64,000 nt of DNA from Branchipolynoe longqiensis (taxonomy: Eukaryota > Annelida > Polychaeta > Phyllodocida > Polynoidae). Position 1 is the first letter of the stretch, and each line of letters begins with the position of its first letter. Made by a program: the position numbers and the translations under genes. The notes beneath the pieces are model-generated. The model had not been told where the DNA came from. It searched no databases and saw only the letters and a list, made by a program, of their open reading frames with translations. Below are positions 1-10,954 of the stretch, one piece after another. Where the stretch lies: the NCBI GenBank assembly GCA_030323885.1, contig CM059189.1, positions 46,817,015 through 46,881,014 of the forward strand, written 5' to 3'.

Positions 1-187
1 CTGGTGGCGCCACCACCCCTGTACACAGTAACCGCCACTCACTGTACCACTGAAAATAAGGAGCTGAGGAGGCTATATATGAAGCAGTTATTTTTAGATA
101 TGAGACTTTAGCCCGAGTGCATTATGGGATCATTACTGACCAAAATATAAGCTGATTTTAGAGTCACATGAAACATCAAATCATATA
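1..187. other. unassigned flank
   Basis: No coding signal. The last 35 bases weakly resemble the start of the TTAA-MITE (compare 3391-3430), so the MULE-like MITE that follows may sit inside an old TTAA-MITE. Confidence 0.3.
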
Positions 188-565
188 CATGGGTGAATAC
201 CAATGCTATATAAAAGCTGTCGAAAAAGCGGGGAAATGCAATGAGAGCCTAAAATCCACAATCTAAGAAGCAACAATTATTCTTTATATATGTTTTCATA
301 TTTCCCCGCTACCTTTGAGTTGAAAAATATAATAAAACATATAGTTTAATAGAATTTAAATGTGAAATCGAAGGCGTTCTATGGCCGCCATCTTGTCCTT
401 TTGCATTCTCTCCCATTTCACCAAGTCTGTGCCAATATAAGTAGCCATTTGATACTGGAGCCAGGCATTCTACTTCCTGTTCCATACTAAAGCTATTTTC
501 ACCCGTATTTAGACTACGTTGTCGTTTTCCCGTGTACTACAAGTACAGGGTGAATCTGTTATCTA
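188..565. mobile_element. MULE-like MITE, worn copy
   Basis: Matches the copies at 35550-35962 and 61216-61631 along its length. Shared marks are GCTGTCGAAAAAGCGGG near the left, a GGCCGCCATCTTGTC block in the middle, and a right end reading TACAGGGTGAATCTGTTATCTA. The left terminus has decayed to GGGTGAATACC. The target duplication is not readable here; class membership rests on the other two copies. Confidence 0.7.
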
Positions 566-723
566 ACTGAACTTATACTTGACACTGGTGTACTATCAAA
601 CATCTCTTGCTGCATGTAGGAGAATATTAAATAAATTTTATAGAACCTATTTGGGCTGAATCCTATGGTTCCGGTATTTTGACGGGTATGCCAAAATTAT
701 AGTTACATGTATTCAATTCAAAT
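566..723 (+). mobile_element. TTAA-MITE internal fragment
   Basis: Bases from about 570 to 705 follow the middle of the TTAA-MITE (lead-in to a GACACTGGTG-like block, then TAGAACCT, then a TGCCAAAATTA block). Both ends are missing. It probably continues the fragment left of the MULE-like MITE. Confidence 0.45.
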
Positions 724-1546
724 ACAGTCAGCTCTGGTTAATCCAACACATTCTGTCACACGCCAAATAATGTCGGATAGCAAATTGTCGGATTCACCAA
801 TTTAAACTATTTCATGGTCGTTTGTGTATGTAGTGCATAGCAGGCCTAAACATAACGATTGCTACAGGTTGATTACAATTGTACGCTGTCCCCTCTGTTT
901 ACACAAGTTATTAAGAGGTGAAGAGACAAGCTGGCCAGCAGCTCCTTTGTTAATTGAGCATTGCCACTGAAAGAGGGTCTAAATCTGGGATGTTATTATT
1001 CCTGTTTAATGGATTGCAAGTGTCGGATTAAAGTTGCATAGTCCGATGCTTTTGAGTTTCTGCTATTTTCTGAGATAAATATTTTATACTAATCGTTAAA
1101 ATCTACTTTACTTTAGTTTGAAGTAACTTTAATTTTAAATGGGTAAGTTTGAAGATATTTGACGACAAAACATGCCAAAATAATTTTGGCAAGCATGCCA
1201 AAACTCTGACACCATAGACTTCAGTAGTAACGGGTTCTATTAATTGACTTATTATGCCCTTCTCTGCAGCAACAAATGCTTAATAAGTGCACCAGTGTCT
1301 AAGTTGAATATGTAGAATCAAATCTAGATAAGTGTTTTGGTTTTGAAAATTTGATGTTTTCATCGGACTATGCAGCTTGAACCAGAGCTATAGGAATGTT
1401 AGTTTTTTTTTTAAACCAGTGTCAGTGTCGGGAAGTGAGTGTCAGATTAACCAGAGTATTTAGCATTGATTAACATTGGGGAAATCCATTACACCTGAAA
1501 TTGTGTCGGTAAGCAAAATTGTCGGATTAACCAAAGCTGACATGTT
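724..1546. mobile_element. TIR element, pogo/Tigger-like ends, split by a TTAA-MITE
   Basis: The left end reads CAGTCAGCTCTGGTTAATCC; the right end, reversed, reads GTCAGCTTTGGTTAATCCGAC. Internal GTCGGATTA blocks recur near both ends. The general form (CAGT start, AACC/TTAATCC subterminal words, TA-rich flank) recalls pogo/Tigger-type mariners. No transposase is present. The TTAA-MITE at 1028-1380 lies inside it and is therefore younger. Confidence 0.6.
1028..1380 (-). mobile_element. TTAA-MITE, near full length
   Basis: Begins TTAAAGTTGCATAGTCCGATG-like and ends with the reverse complement, CATCGGACTATGCAGCTT followed by GA where TTAA is expected. It contains the family's internal dyad of TTTTGGCAAGC around GCCAAAAC. 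No coding capacity. TTAA targets are typical of piggyBac-like and some Kolobok elements; which applies is not decided. Confidence 0.85.
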
Positions 1547-1550
1547 GAAC

Positions 1551-1740
1551 CAGACGGTATGGCCAAATTAGTTAGAGCATCCGCCTCCCGTGTTTGTAGA
1601 CCGTGGGGTCGTGGGTTCGAACCCTGGTCGAGTCAAACCAATGCCATACAAATTTATACTTGTTGGTTCCTAGCCAGGCGCTCGGCATTATTAGGATAGG
1701 CCACTGAGCAGTGGAATGAGGAAGATCAATTGTCGCGATT
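1551..1740 (+). mobile_element. SINE-A2, first of two tandem copies
   Basis: tRNA-like head with an A-box-like TGGCCAAATTAGTTAGAGC and a B box GGGTTCGAACCC, then the SINE-A half-body (GCGCTCGGCATTATTAGG). It then switches to a different tail (GAGCAGTGGAATGAGGAAGATC). A Ser/Leu-type tRNA origin is suggested by the long extra-arm region but is not proven. Confidence 0.8.
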
Positions 1741-1745
1741 GAAAT

Positions 1746-1966
1746 CAGACGGGATGGCCGAATGAGTTAGACTTAGAGTGTCCGTCTCCCGTGTTGGTAG
1801 ATCATGGGATCGTGGGTTCGAATCCTGGTCGAGTCAAACCAATGACTTAAAAATGTATACTTGTCGCTTCCTAGCCAGGCGTTCGGCATTATTAGGATAG
1901 GGCAAGGAGCACTGGAATGAGGAAGACCAGTCATCTGTGACTGAAATTTCCCCTGCTTAAACAACT
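1746..1966 (+). mobile_element. SINE-A2, second tandem copy
   Basis: Starts directly after the previous copy with CAGACGGGATGGCCGAATG (A box), then GGGTTCGAATCCTGG (B box). The half-body runs to TAGGATAGGGCAAGGAG, followed by the A2 tail ending near TTCCCCTGCTTAAAC. A third A2 copy lies at 59951-60172 on the other strand. Confidence 0.82.
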
Positions 1967-2322
1967 AATGTAGAACAAATATTTAAAAAAATTAAATTCC
2001 GCCTGCTTAAACAACTAATGTACACACAAGAACTGTATCTACAAAGTAAGCAATTAGTAATCACAGTCACTTTCAGTTACAGTAAAGTAGAATATATTCA
2101 TAAAGATCAAACTTTATCTCAAATTCATCTCTCAAACCCAAACCTATCAGTCAATAAAACTGCAAAATTTTCTTAACTTATTAATCAAGGTTGCTCCCCT
2201 AAAAACTCCCTACATTCCATTATATTCTAAAGTATAAATAACTAGTCATGTTCGATTACATCATAGCACACCACATCCTTCCTCTTCACCTTCCTTTTCG
2301 TAAGTGCTGACACACACCCATA
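1967..2322. other. AT-rich spacer
   Basis: No gene or known repeat seen. A 20-base word, CTGCTTAAACAACTAATGTA, occurs at about 1952 and again at about 2002, a short direct duplication of the SINE-A2 3' end. Confidence 0.4.
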
Positions 2323-3055
2323 AATAGACTACATCACCTTTCCAGGGGCGCGGTGCATTGTGGGATGCATCAGAGCAAAACAAACACGCGAGAAGCACAT
2401 GGCACATGCTAATACACTGGGTGCAGACATGAAATGTGGTAGTTTCAGCTCTTGTTTGAAACATAGAATACCAACTAAAAAAATATATATAATAAATTAA
2501 GATATTAATCTTGTAACTAGCATTGCATTTACATCAATATGATATGCACATCTTATGCCATATGCATTTAGATTTAGACAAATCTGGGCACTCAGACTAG
2601 AGCCATAGCCAGTCAGTTTTACTTATTTTATTAATGTTTTTATTTATATCCTATGGTTAATGACATATGTACAACTAGAAAATGAGTAGGGTTAATCAGA
2701 TATTGGTTATATATTTCTCTGAAACAAGTGTATGTTGACAGATTTGGCATTTTATTATTTAGAACAAGAATTAATAATGGTGATGTGGATATCACTGATT
2801 GTTTGTGTGGAATTGTATGTTTCTTAGTTTAAAATGTTTAACTATGGCTAGTTTTCTCTTAGCTATATTCATCAGATCATTATATTGCATGTGTGCATAC
2901 ATGTTTATGACAAATTGTTATGTATTTCTATTGATTTTGAATAAAATTGAAGTTTTTCCCTATGCGTATCGACAAACTCAATGGCCATTCGCATTTGCTT
3001 TGCTGCCAACGCCGTTTTCAGCGCATGCGCAGTCGGAACCATGATCCCGTTTATT
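2323..3055 (+). mobile_element. M735 TIR element, copy 1
   Basis: One of three related copies (also 12649-13399 reversed and 32249-32943). Left end AATAGACTACATCACC; the right end reversed reads AATAAACGGGATCATGGTTCC, an imperfect TIR of about 20 bp. Subterminal blocks are GGCGCGGTGCATTGTGGG on the left and AGCGCATGCGCAGTCGG on the right. Non-autonomous DNA transposon by form; superfamily not assigned. Confidence 0.75.
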
Positions 3056-3390
3056 AAAGGCTTCTTTGACATGAGCGCTGAAACAGACACCTATTATAAG
3101 GCTTATTTTATGTCAGCACTGAAACACATAAACCAGATTAAATCCGGGCGCCAACCCACAAACTCTCACTAGCCTTCCTTTGGTGAACTGAAGATCTCAA
3201 TTGATGTGACCCAAGTGATAAATCGTTGCAACAACTCAAGGTGGGCTCACAAGAAACATTGTGTGCATCGATGACCCCCAAGGTCCGGTGCGCGACCTTG
3301 ACCTTGATGTCAACTATCATGTGTCAGGACCTTGTGTAGTTCCATGGCTCTAGGGTCTGCGTTGGGTCACCTGAGTCACAGCGGTTTATC
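3056..3390. other. unassigned unique sequence
   Basis: No known repeat, RNA gene or convincing exon seen. Confidence 0.4.
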
Positions 3391-3745
3391 TTAAAGCGGC
3401 ATAGTCCGATGAAATATCAAATTTTCAAAACCAAACCAATTATCTAGATTTGATTTTACATATCTAACATAGATACTGATGCACTTATTAAGCATTTGTT
3501 TCTGCGTAGAAGGCAATACTGAGTCAATTTAACAGAACCTGTTACTGCAGAAGTCTATGGTGTCAGAGTTTTGGCATGCTTGCCAAAACTAATTTTCCAT
3601 GTTTGCACTCAAAATATCTCAAAAGTTTACCATTTAAAATAAAAGTAACTTTGAACTAATGTAAAGTAGATACTAGTGATCGATCTAATATATTTATCTC
3701 AGAAAAAATACAGAAATTCAAAACCATCGGACTATGCAACTTTAA
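3391..3745 (+). mobile_element. TTAA-MITE, full length
   Basis: TTAA at both ends; TIRs AAGCGGCATAGTCCGATG and the reverse complement CATCGGACTATGCAACTT; 355 bp. A good reference copy. No ORF. Its internal GGCATGCTTGCCAAAACT region can form a short stem. Confidence 0.92.
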
Positions 3746-4030
3746 CAACAGCAACAACACAATGCTGGTTGCTTAAAACTAAGATGATGTGTTTATCTGT
3801 GGGAGTGATGTCAATTTCCAGTTGCTGAGTCACGATGGGACTTGTTTGGTGACTGTGTCAATCTTGGGTTAGTGAGTGGTGGGTCAGGCAAACCGTAGCC
3901 TCGTGAGTGAATCAGCAGCAGAGATACTACTTCGATGACTGGGCCTAAAGATCTTGTGTGTGTAAATATATATGTATATATGTCTAGACACATGAGCAAC
4001 TATATATATATATATATTATGGAATGCGAT
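3746..4030. other. unassigned, ends in TA repeat
   Basis: No gene seen. A (TA)n run of about 18 bases lies at 3999-4017 and marks the left shoulder of the palindromic AT block. Confidence 0.4.
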
Positions 4031-4500
4031 TTCTTGCTTTATTCAGTATTTAGACATATAATTAAATGTTTAATGATATATCTAAATCGAAATAATGAGA
4101 TCATCAAATAGTTAAGGAGCTTATTAAATATTTAATGATCTCATTAAATATTTAATGATATCATTAATTCGATTTATACATATCATTAAATATTTAATGA
4201 TGTCATTAATTCGATTTGATCAGATCATGAGATGTATTTGAATCAGGGTACTTTTTTATTCTATTTAATCATATGATCAAATCCATTTGAACATATGACT
4301 AAATGTATTTGATGATATCATAAAATCAATTTGATGATATGATTAAATATAGTAAATTTAGACATATGTTTAAATGTATTTTAGACATATCATCAAATCG
4401 ATTTGATCATGTTTTAAAATACACACATAATTAATCATATCATTAAATCGATTTGATGATCTGTCTAAATACATTTAGACATATATCTAAATGTATTATA
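4031..4500. repeat. AT-rich palindromic repeat block, left side
   Basis: Dense, imperfect repeats of ATCATTAAATCGATTTGATG-like words centred on ATCGAT or TAATGATATCATTA-type dyads. The same motif resumes at 5925-6065 beyond the pyrimidine tract, so the two were probably one block. Confidence 0.6.
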
Positions 4501-4503
4501 TTT

Positions 4504-5895
4504 AATCCCCCTCTCCCCTTCCCCCCCCCCTCTCCCATCCGCATCTCCCATCCCCCTCCCTCTCCCCGCCCCCTTCCCCTTCCGTCCCCGTCCCCGCCCC
4601 CTCCCTCTCCCCATCCCCCTCTCCCCATCCCTCTCCCCCCTCCCTCTCCCCGTCCCCCTCCCATCCCTCTCCCTATCCCCGCCCCCTTCCCCTTCCGTCC
4701 CCGTCCCCGCCCCCTCCCTCTCCCCATCCCCCTCCCCCCTCCCTCTCTCCCGTCCCCCTCCCCGTCCCATCCCCCTCCACCATCCCGTCCCCCCTCCCTG
4801 CCCCCCCCGCCCCTCTCCCCGCCCCCCCTCCCTGTCCCCCCCCCGCCCTCCCATCCCCGTCCCCCTCCTCACCCCCGTCCCTCCCCCCCCCCACCCCTTC
4901 CCCCCCTGCCCTCTCCCCCTCTCCCCCTCTCCTCCCTCTCCTCCCCCTCTTCCCCTCTCCCCATCCCACCCCCCTCTCTGCCGTATCCCCCTCTCTGCCG
5001 TATCCCCTCTCTGCCGTACCCCCCCCTCTCTGCCATATCCCCCTCCCTACCATATCTCCCTCTCTGCCGTATCTGCCTATCTGCCGTATCTGCCGAATCT
5101 TCCTATCTGCCTATCTGCCTATCTGCTTACCTGCCGTATCTGCCGTATCTGCCCTACCTCCCTACCTGCCGCATCAGTCTATCTGCCTATCTGCCGTACC
5201 TGCCGTACCTGCCTCACCTGCCGTATATGCCGTATCTGTCGTATCTGCCGTATCTGTTCTATCTGCCTATTTGTCATATCTGCCGTATCTGTCGTGCCTG
5301 CCGTACCTGCCGTACCTGCCGTACCTGCCGTACCTGCCGTACCTGCCGTACTTTCCTACCTGCCCTTCCTGCCGTATCTGCCTATCTATGTATCTGCCGC
5401 ATCTGACTATCTCCGGTATCTGCCTATCTGCCTATCTGGCGTATGTCCCAATCTGCCGTATTTGCCGTATTTGCCGTATTTGCCTATCTGCCGTATCCCC
5501 TTCTCTCCTTCTCTCCTTCTCTCTGTATCCCACTTATCCCCCTGTCCCTCTATCCCTCTGTCCCTCTGTCCTTCTCTCTCTCTACTCCCCTCCTCTCCCC
5601 CTCTCCCTCTGTCTCTCCTCCCTCTCTCCCCTTCCCCCCTCTCCCTCTCTCTCCCACCCGTCCCATATCCCCAACCCGTCCCTACCCCCCTTCTCTCCCC
5701 CTCCCCCCCTCTCCCCCTCTCCTCTCCCCCACTCTCCCGTACCGCCCACTCTTCTGTATCGCTCACTCTCCTGTACCTCCCTCTCCCCCTCCCTCCGCCT
5801 TCACCTGCCTATACTTTTCCCCCTCTCCCCTTCCCCTCTCCCGCCTCCCTCTCCCTGTCTCCCTACCTCTCCCTCTCATCTATTCAAATACTTCC
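4504..5895 (+). repeat. 1.4-kb pyrimidine-only tract (C/T) with TGCCGTATC array
   Basis: The + strand is almost entirely C and T from 4504 to 5040. It then becomes a decaying tandem array of CTGCCGTATCTGCCTAT-like units to about 5500, then C/T-rich again. Proline/serine-rich or glycine/arginine-rich ORFs on the two strands are artefacts of this composition. Such polypurine-polypyrimidine DNA can form triplex and, on the G-rich strand, quadruplex structures. Confidence 0.85.
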
Positions 5896-5924
5896 AGGAA
5901 TAGGGAGCATCAGTTCCAGAAGTA

Positions 5925-6065
5925 TTGAATGATATGTTTAAATCGATTTGATCATATAATCAAATCCATTTCAACATATGTTCAAATACAGTCTATTTCA
6001 TCATATCATTAAATCGATTTAAAGAGATGATCAAATATCATTTTACATATGTTTAAATTGTGTAC
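5925..6065. repeat. AT-rich palindromic repeat block, right side
   Basis: Contains ATTAAATCGATTTAAAGAG and similar dyads, matching 4031-4500. Confidence 0.55.
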
Positions 6066-6082
6066 CATTCAGAGAGATCCTC

Positions 6083-6084
<2 letters not shown>

Positions 6085-6130
<46 letters not shown>
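6085..6130. repeat. (TA)n then (TG)n microsatellite
   Basis: About 35 bases of TA followed by TGTGTGTGTG. Confidence 0.9.
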
Positions 6131-6136
<6 letters not shown>

Positions 6137-6680
6137 CTCTATAATCTATTATGGGAATATAAACATGAGCACTATGACTTATCAGTTCCCCCTATATATT
6201 AGTTATTACCTACTGTACTACTGCCATAAGAGTTAGTTCCTGCCTCCTCAACTAGGGGGCCACCTGTGAGTGGCTCCTGGCCACCCGGATACCAGCTGCG
6301 TCTGGTCACTACCACTGCCAGACCCGCTCGGATGGTTGGATTTGATACATATGCATACATATATATGGGTTTTTCTGAGAAGTTGTGTACCACTTTTGTG
6401 ACATGGAAACCCAAAGTGAAAATAATAGCAGAAAAGTTTCCAAATAATAGCAGAATCGATATGCATATGTGTTGTGCATATATGTCAGAGTTGAAATTTA
6501 GCTTTTTCACTTTTTTATTTTAATCTTATATAGATTGAGAAAGACATTGTCTCTTACAAGAAAATAAGTAGAACAGATTCTTTGGGCACATGCAAATGCA
6601 AATTTTCATATTTTCACTTTAGCACAAAATTATAGAAGCATATTTTGAATACATTTTGTGGAATAGATTAAATACAAGTA
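6131..6680. other. unassigned, AT-rich
   Basis: Holds one copy, at about 6138, of a recurring word close to TAATCTATTATGNGAATATA that is also found beside TA repeats at 16875, 37506, 47700 and 63250. Nothing else recognised. Confidence 0.4.
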
Positions 6681-6686
6681 GTCATC

Positions 6687-7110
6687 ATCATCATGCTGTT
6701 GGTCGCAATGCGACAAAGACTGCTTTCATTACTTGACTGCCGCTCTCCATTTAGCTCTCTGCTGTGAGAGTTGCGTCCATGAGTCGGTCTTAATGTCTCT
6801 CAGCTTCAGGTTTCTCTTGATGGTATCCCTGAACCGGAGACGGGGGCGCCCTCTCTTTCTGTAGCCAGAAGACAGTTGAGAATAGAGGATCTGCTTTGGT
6901 AGCCTGTCTGATGACATCCTCATGAGGTGTCCAGTCCACCGGAGATTCTTTTTGATCAGAAGATCTTCCATAGAGGGCAGCCCCATCCGTTCGAGTATTT
7001 CCTTATTTCGTCACTTTGTCCTTCCAGGTTAGCCTCATGATTGAACGCAGATGTCGCATCATGAAGGCATGCAGCTTTTTCACCTGCCGTCTGTACATTT
7101 CATGAAAGCT
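6687..7110 (-). pseudogene. LINE reverse-transcriptase 3' remnant
   Basis: The minus strand encodes an 85-residue open stretch at 6729-6986 with the hallmarks of the region after the RT domain in many animal LINEs: LRWTGHLMRM, then LPKQILYSQL, then KRGRPRLRFRDTIKRNLK, then DSWTQLSQQRAKWR. Upstream, YRRQVKKLHAFMMRHLRSI continues in another frame, with one frameshift near 7013 beside a TAA. The 3' end runs into (ATG)n-type repeats at 6687-6697. It is a 5'-truncated, inactive copy. Clade (CR1/RTE-like or relative) is not settled. Confidence 0.85.
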
Positions 7111-7806
7111 GCCTGTAAAAGTGTTGAAGTGCTGCTGGCTTTTGCAAGTTACCAGCGGCACTCTCTCGGGGAGCAAATAGAGGTTTCACACCGGCAAGAA
7201 CATGTCAAGACAGGCGCAAAACTATTTGTCCCTGCAGTGGCTGGTCGGGAGATGTTGGGAGTTCCATACATCAACCGCCCTTAATGCTGCCACAGTGACA
7301 TGGTTTTCTGTTTAGGGTTTGCTCCCTTAGCCTTCGGTTCTGTCAAGAACCTGTACCACAAGGCAGTGGTTTACAACTCTGCAAGGCAGGGGTGCCAAAC
7401 TCCCTGAGGTATTGCTATACCTGCAATACCTGCATACCCAAGTAGTATTGCTAACATAATACACATAATCAACAATAACTATTCAATTTAGTACGACCCA
7501 AAGAAAAGGCAAAATCATTAACAATGTAGGCCCTAATGTGGAAACCAAATATATGGTAGACCTACACAGTTTCTGAGAACGACCTATATATATATATATA
7601 TATATATATTTGGTAGATACTGCTACTTTAGTTCCAGTTTCCGGCTGTAGTTCGGGAACAGATGATTTTTACGACAAGCCACTAGAGATACTTTGGGACA
7701 TCGTTTTCAAGGTAATTGTCCTTAGCTGTTACTAGGACATCAAACACCAACATGCAACGGGATTATGCCGAAGCTGTGGTTTTGGACGGCTATATGGACA
7801 TGTCTG
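7111..7806. other. unassigned; TA microsatellite inside
   Basis: A 77-codon open stretch at 7051-7284 is unrecognised and overlaps the LINE remnant. (TA)n at 7588-7609. No repeat family recognised. Confidence 0.35.
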
Positions 7807-7814
7807 TAAGCATG

Positions 7815-8592
7815 TGGTAAGCATTGTCAAGTAGGCACTATCAAGTAGGCACTGTCAAGTAGGCACTATCAAGTAGGCACTGTCAAGTAGGCACTGTCAA
7901 GTAGGCACTATCAAGTAGGCACTGTCAAGTAGGAACTGTCAAATAGACACTACCAAGTAGGCACTGTCAAGTAGGCACTGTCAAGTAGGCACTGTCAAGT
8001 AGGCACTGTCAAGTAGGCACTGTCAAGTAGGCTCTGTCAAGTAGGCAATATCAAGCAGGCACTGTCAAATAGACACTGTCAAGTAGACACTGTCAAGTAG
8101 GCACTGTCAAGTAGGCACTGTCAAGTAGGCACTGTCAAGTAGGAACTGTAAAGTAGGCACTGTCAAGTAGGAACTGTCAAGTAGGCACTGTCACGTAGAC
8201 ACTGTCAAGTAAGCACTGTCCAATAGGCACTGTCAAGTAGGCACTGTCAAGTAGGCACTGTCAAGTAGGCACTGTCAAGTAGGCACTGTCAAGTAGGCAC
8301 TGTCAAGTAGGCACTGTCAAGTAGGCACTGTCCAGTAGGCACTGTCAAGTAGGCACTGTCAAATGGGCACTGTCAAGTAGGCACTGTCAAGTAGGCACTG
8401 TCAAGTAGGCACTGTCAAGTAGGCACTGTCAAGGAGAAACTGTCAAGTAGGTACTGTCAAGTAGGCACTGTCAAGTAGGCACTGTCAAGTAGGCACTGTT
8501 CAATAGGCACTGTCAAGTAGGCACTGTCAAGTAGGCACTGTCAAGTAGGCGCTGTCAAGTAGGCACTGTCAAGTAGGCACTGCCAAGACAGC
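7815..8592 (+). repeat. 14-bp minisatellite
   Basis: About 55 head-to-tail units of GTAGGCACTGTCAA. Most are exact; variants include AACTG for CACTG, CAATAGG for AAGTAGG, and single-base changes. The unit is not a multiple of three, so it does not encode a simple peptide repeat. Confidence 0.97.
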
Positions 8593-9014
8593 TAGAGGAT
8601 GACTTCCGGTCAGCGGTATGCTGCAAAGTGCACAGTGTGTGTCACTGTCAGATAAAAGATTCCCAGAGTAGAGGTGAATGACAACTATGACTAAGTCCGA
8701 GCAAAAACTAGTTTAAATAGGAATGTGCATGTAGTGGTACCGGTGCATACTGCTTATCTATATTGACTTAGAATTGCGAAAGTGGTAGAGAATACAAAAG
8801 AACCCAATATGGCAGACATAGAACCATTTCGATTCGAGTTTTAAAGTATATTAATATATGTTATTTCATTAAATGTTTCGTTCAAAACTAGTTGGTAGAT
8901 CTAACTAGGTATGTGAAGAATATACTTTGCTTCCTTGATTAAGAGTATATGTGCTAATTTGTTTTTTTCTAATAGGTTGTTCAGCAGTCCGGTGTCAAGG
9001 CTGCAGGAGTAACT
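8593..9014. other. unassigned unique sequence
   Basis: No repeat family or exon seen. Confidence 0.35.
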
Positions 9015-9017
9015 AAC

Positions 9018-9217
9018 TGTGTGTGTGTGTCTGTGTGTCTCTGTGGGTGTGTCTGTGTGTGTTTGTGTTGGTGTGGGTGTGTCTGGGTGCGCATGCGTGT
9101 GGCTATGTCTGTGTTTGTGTTCGTGTGTGTGTCTGTGTCTCTGTGTGTGTTCGTGTGTGTGTCTGTATCTGTGTGTGTATCCGCCTGTGTCTCTGTGTCT
9201 GTGTGTGTGTCTGTAGG
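9018..9217 (+). repeat. GT-rich microsatellite
   Basis: TGTGTGTGTCTGTGTCTCTGTG-type mix of GT and GTCT steps. Overlapping Cys/Val-rich ORFs in all three frames are artefacts. Confidence 0.9.
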
Positions 9218-9862
9218 TGTGTGTTGGTTGGGTGTTGGAGTTTCTTAAGTCCTAGCAACATCTAAGGTTATATCATAATGGATACGGTTTGTTTGTTGTT
9301 GTTTTACGTCCTAGCAACATCTAAGGTCATATCAGGATGGGTACCGACTTGTGACAGTGCACAATCATTGCGACTTTATAGTGCTGTCCCACTGGGAAAC
9401 CAAGCTGCTAGCACCATGGTATCCCACTCAGTCACATTATCCTGACACTGAGCACACCAGTCCTTGCCCTGTCCTAATAATGCCGAGCGCCTGGCTAGGA
9501 AGCGACAACTATAGATTTATAAGTCATTGGTTTGACTCGACCAGGGTTCGAACCCCACGATCTACCAGCACGGGAGACGGACGTAATGGATACTGTCTTG
9601 TGACAGTGCGCACTCATGACGACTTTATAGTGTTGCTCCACGCCACCAGCACCATGACCCGATATCCCACCCAGTCACATTATCCCGACACTCTGCTAAC
9701 CAGTCCTTGACCTATCTTATTAATTCCGAGCACCAGGCTAGCAGCTGCGAGGAAGCGACAAGTATCAATTTTGTAAGTCATTGGCTTGACTCCACCGGGA
9801 ATTGAACTCTCGATCTCCTGCACAGAAGTCCTGCGCTCTACCAATTAGGCCTCTGCGTCCAG
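9218..9862 (-). mobile_element. SINE-A, older copy split by a younger SINE-A
   Basis: The 3' tail part lies at 9218-9285 (TCCTAGCAACATCTAAGG) and resumes at 9594 with CTTGTGACAGTGCGCACTC, continuing to the tRNA-like head near 9862. The break is exactly the younger insertion flanked by TAATGGATAC. Confidence 0.88.
9286..9583 (-). mobile_element. SINE-A, younger 5'-truncated copy
   Basis: Starts (reading +) with the GTTTGTTTGTTGTTG tail and ends inside the tRNA head at GGGAGACGGACG, lacking the outermost A-box part. It is flanked by 10-bp direct repeats TAATGGATAC at 9276-9285 and 9584-9593. Loss of the head with intact tail is what target-primed reverse transcription predicts. Confidence 0.92.
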
Positions 9863-10116
9863 TGCGTGTGTGTATATGAGCCTGTCCCAAAAGGTGATAA
9901 CTCTTCTTCTTTTCCATTGTAAGGATTGACACAAAACAGCACAGAAACGGTTACAGTGAAAACACAAGGACATTTGCTTCAAATCAATATGTATTCTATT
10001 GGGATTTTGAAACACCATGTAAAAAACAAATCAGTTTATCCTAAGCAAATGCATAAGCATATAGTATGTTGATCGTAACAATGGACAAAGTTTTGTCCCA
10101 TATTGCTTAGCACCTT
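9863..10116. other. unassigned
   Basis: No repeat or gene seen. Confidence 0.35.
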
Positions 10117-10262
10117 TTGAGACAGTCTCATATGTGTATGTGTCTGCGTATATCCGTGTGCGTGTGTGTCCGTGTACGTGTGCTTGTGCGTGTGTGTGGA
10201 GGGGACATGGTAGGCGGGGGGGAGGGGGGAAGAGGGTGTGGGGGGGGGGGGGGGGGGGGTGT
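10117..10262 (+). repeat. GT-rich then G-rich tract
   Basis: GT/CGT mixture to 10199, then G-rich with a run of about 18 G near 10241-10259. Potential quadruplex on the + strand. Confidence 0.85.
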
Positions 10263-10486
10263 TGGCAGACTGCCAGGAATAGTATGCGAGCATGTTCCCT
10301 GTCAATGTGTGCGTGGTATTTGAGCAGGCCGAGTAGTGTCCAGTAAATGCCCGTGGAAACAGCTAGCCTGGGCAGCTGGTGATCTGCATGTACCTCACCA
10401 ATCAGTTGCTTCTGAGCAGGAACCAGCGCAAAGGAGACAGCCCCCCCCCCCTCACTCCCCCACCCCACCCTTACATTCAGAGTCAC
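10263..10486. other. unassigned; C10 run
   Basis: A C-rich run at 10441-10452. Nothing else recognised. Confidence 0.35.
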
Positions 10487-10847
10487 GTAAAGCTGCATAG
10501 TCGGATGAAATCATCAAATTTCAAAACCAAAACAAGTATCTAGATTTGATTCTACATATTTAACTTAAACACTGGTGCACATATTAAGCATTTGTTACCA
10601 AACAGAAGTGAATACTGAGGTAATTGAATAGAACCTGTTAGTCTAGGAACCTATGCTGTCAGAGCTTATGGTGTCCTTGCCAAAATTAATTTGGAATGTT
10701 TGCACTTCAAATATCTCAAAAGTTAGCCATTTAAAAATGAAAGTTACTTCAAACTAAAAGTAAGGTAGATAGATTATAATGATCAACCACATATATTTAT
10801 CTCAGACAATGACCGAAACTTAACACCATCGGACTATGCAACTTTAA
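10487..10847 (+). mobile_element. TTAA-MITE, full length
   Basis: Ends AAGCTGCATAGTCGGATG and CATCGGACTATGCAACTT; right TTAA intact, left GTAA. Internally diverged (AGCTTATGGTGTCCTTGCC in the central dyad). Confidence 0.9.
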
Positions 10848-10861
10848 TAATGCAGTAGCCG

Positions 10862-10945
10862 GACGGGATAGTCCAGTCGTTAGAGCGCCCGCTTTCAGTT
10901 CCATCGCGATAGGTCAATTTATACTTACTATTAACACTCAGTATA
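10862..10945 (+). mobile_element. tRNA-like SINE fragment
   Basis: GGACGGGATAGTCCAGTCGTTAGAGCGCCCG resembles an A-box region in parts, and TTATACTTACTATTAACAC resembles a SINE body, but no B box is seen. It is cut by the SINE-A that follows and may resume at 11316. Confidence 0.4.
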
Positions 10946-10954
10946 CCAAAATGG

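Noticed and set aside
4443..5932. Long Pro/Ser-rich and Gly/Arg-rich ORFs up to 317 codons on both strands
   Set aside because: They come from a C/T-only tract open in several frames at once; no start context, domain or splice support.
7051..7284. 77-codon ORF on the + strand
   Set aside because: Overlaps the antisense LINE remnant and shows no recognisable domain.
7815..8592. Possible CRISPR array
   Set aside because: Units are contiguous 14-mers without spacers, in an animal-like genome; it is a minisatellite.
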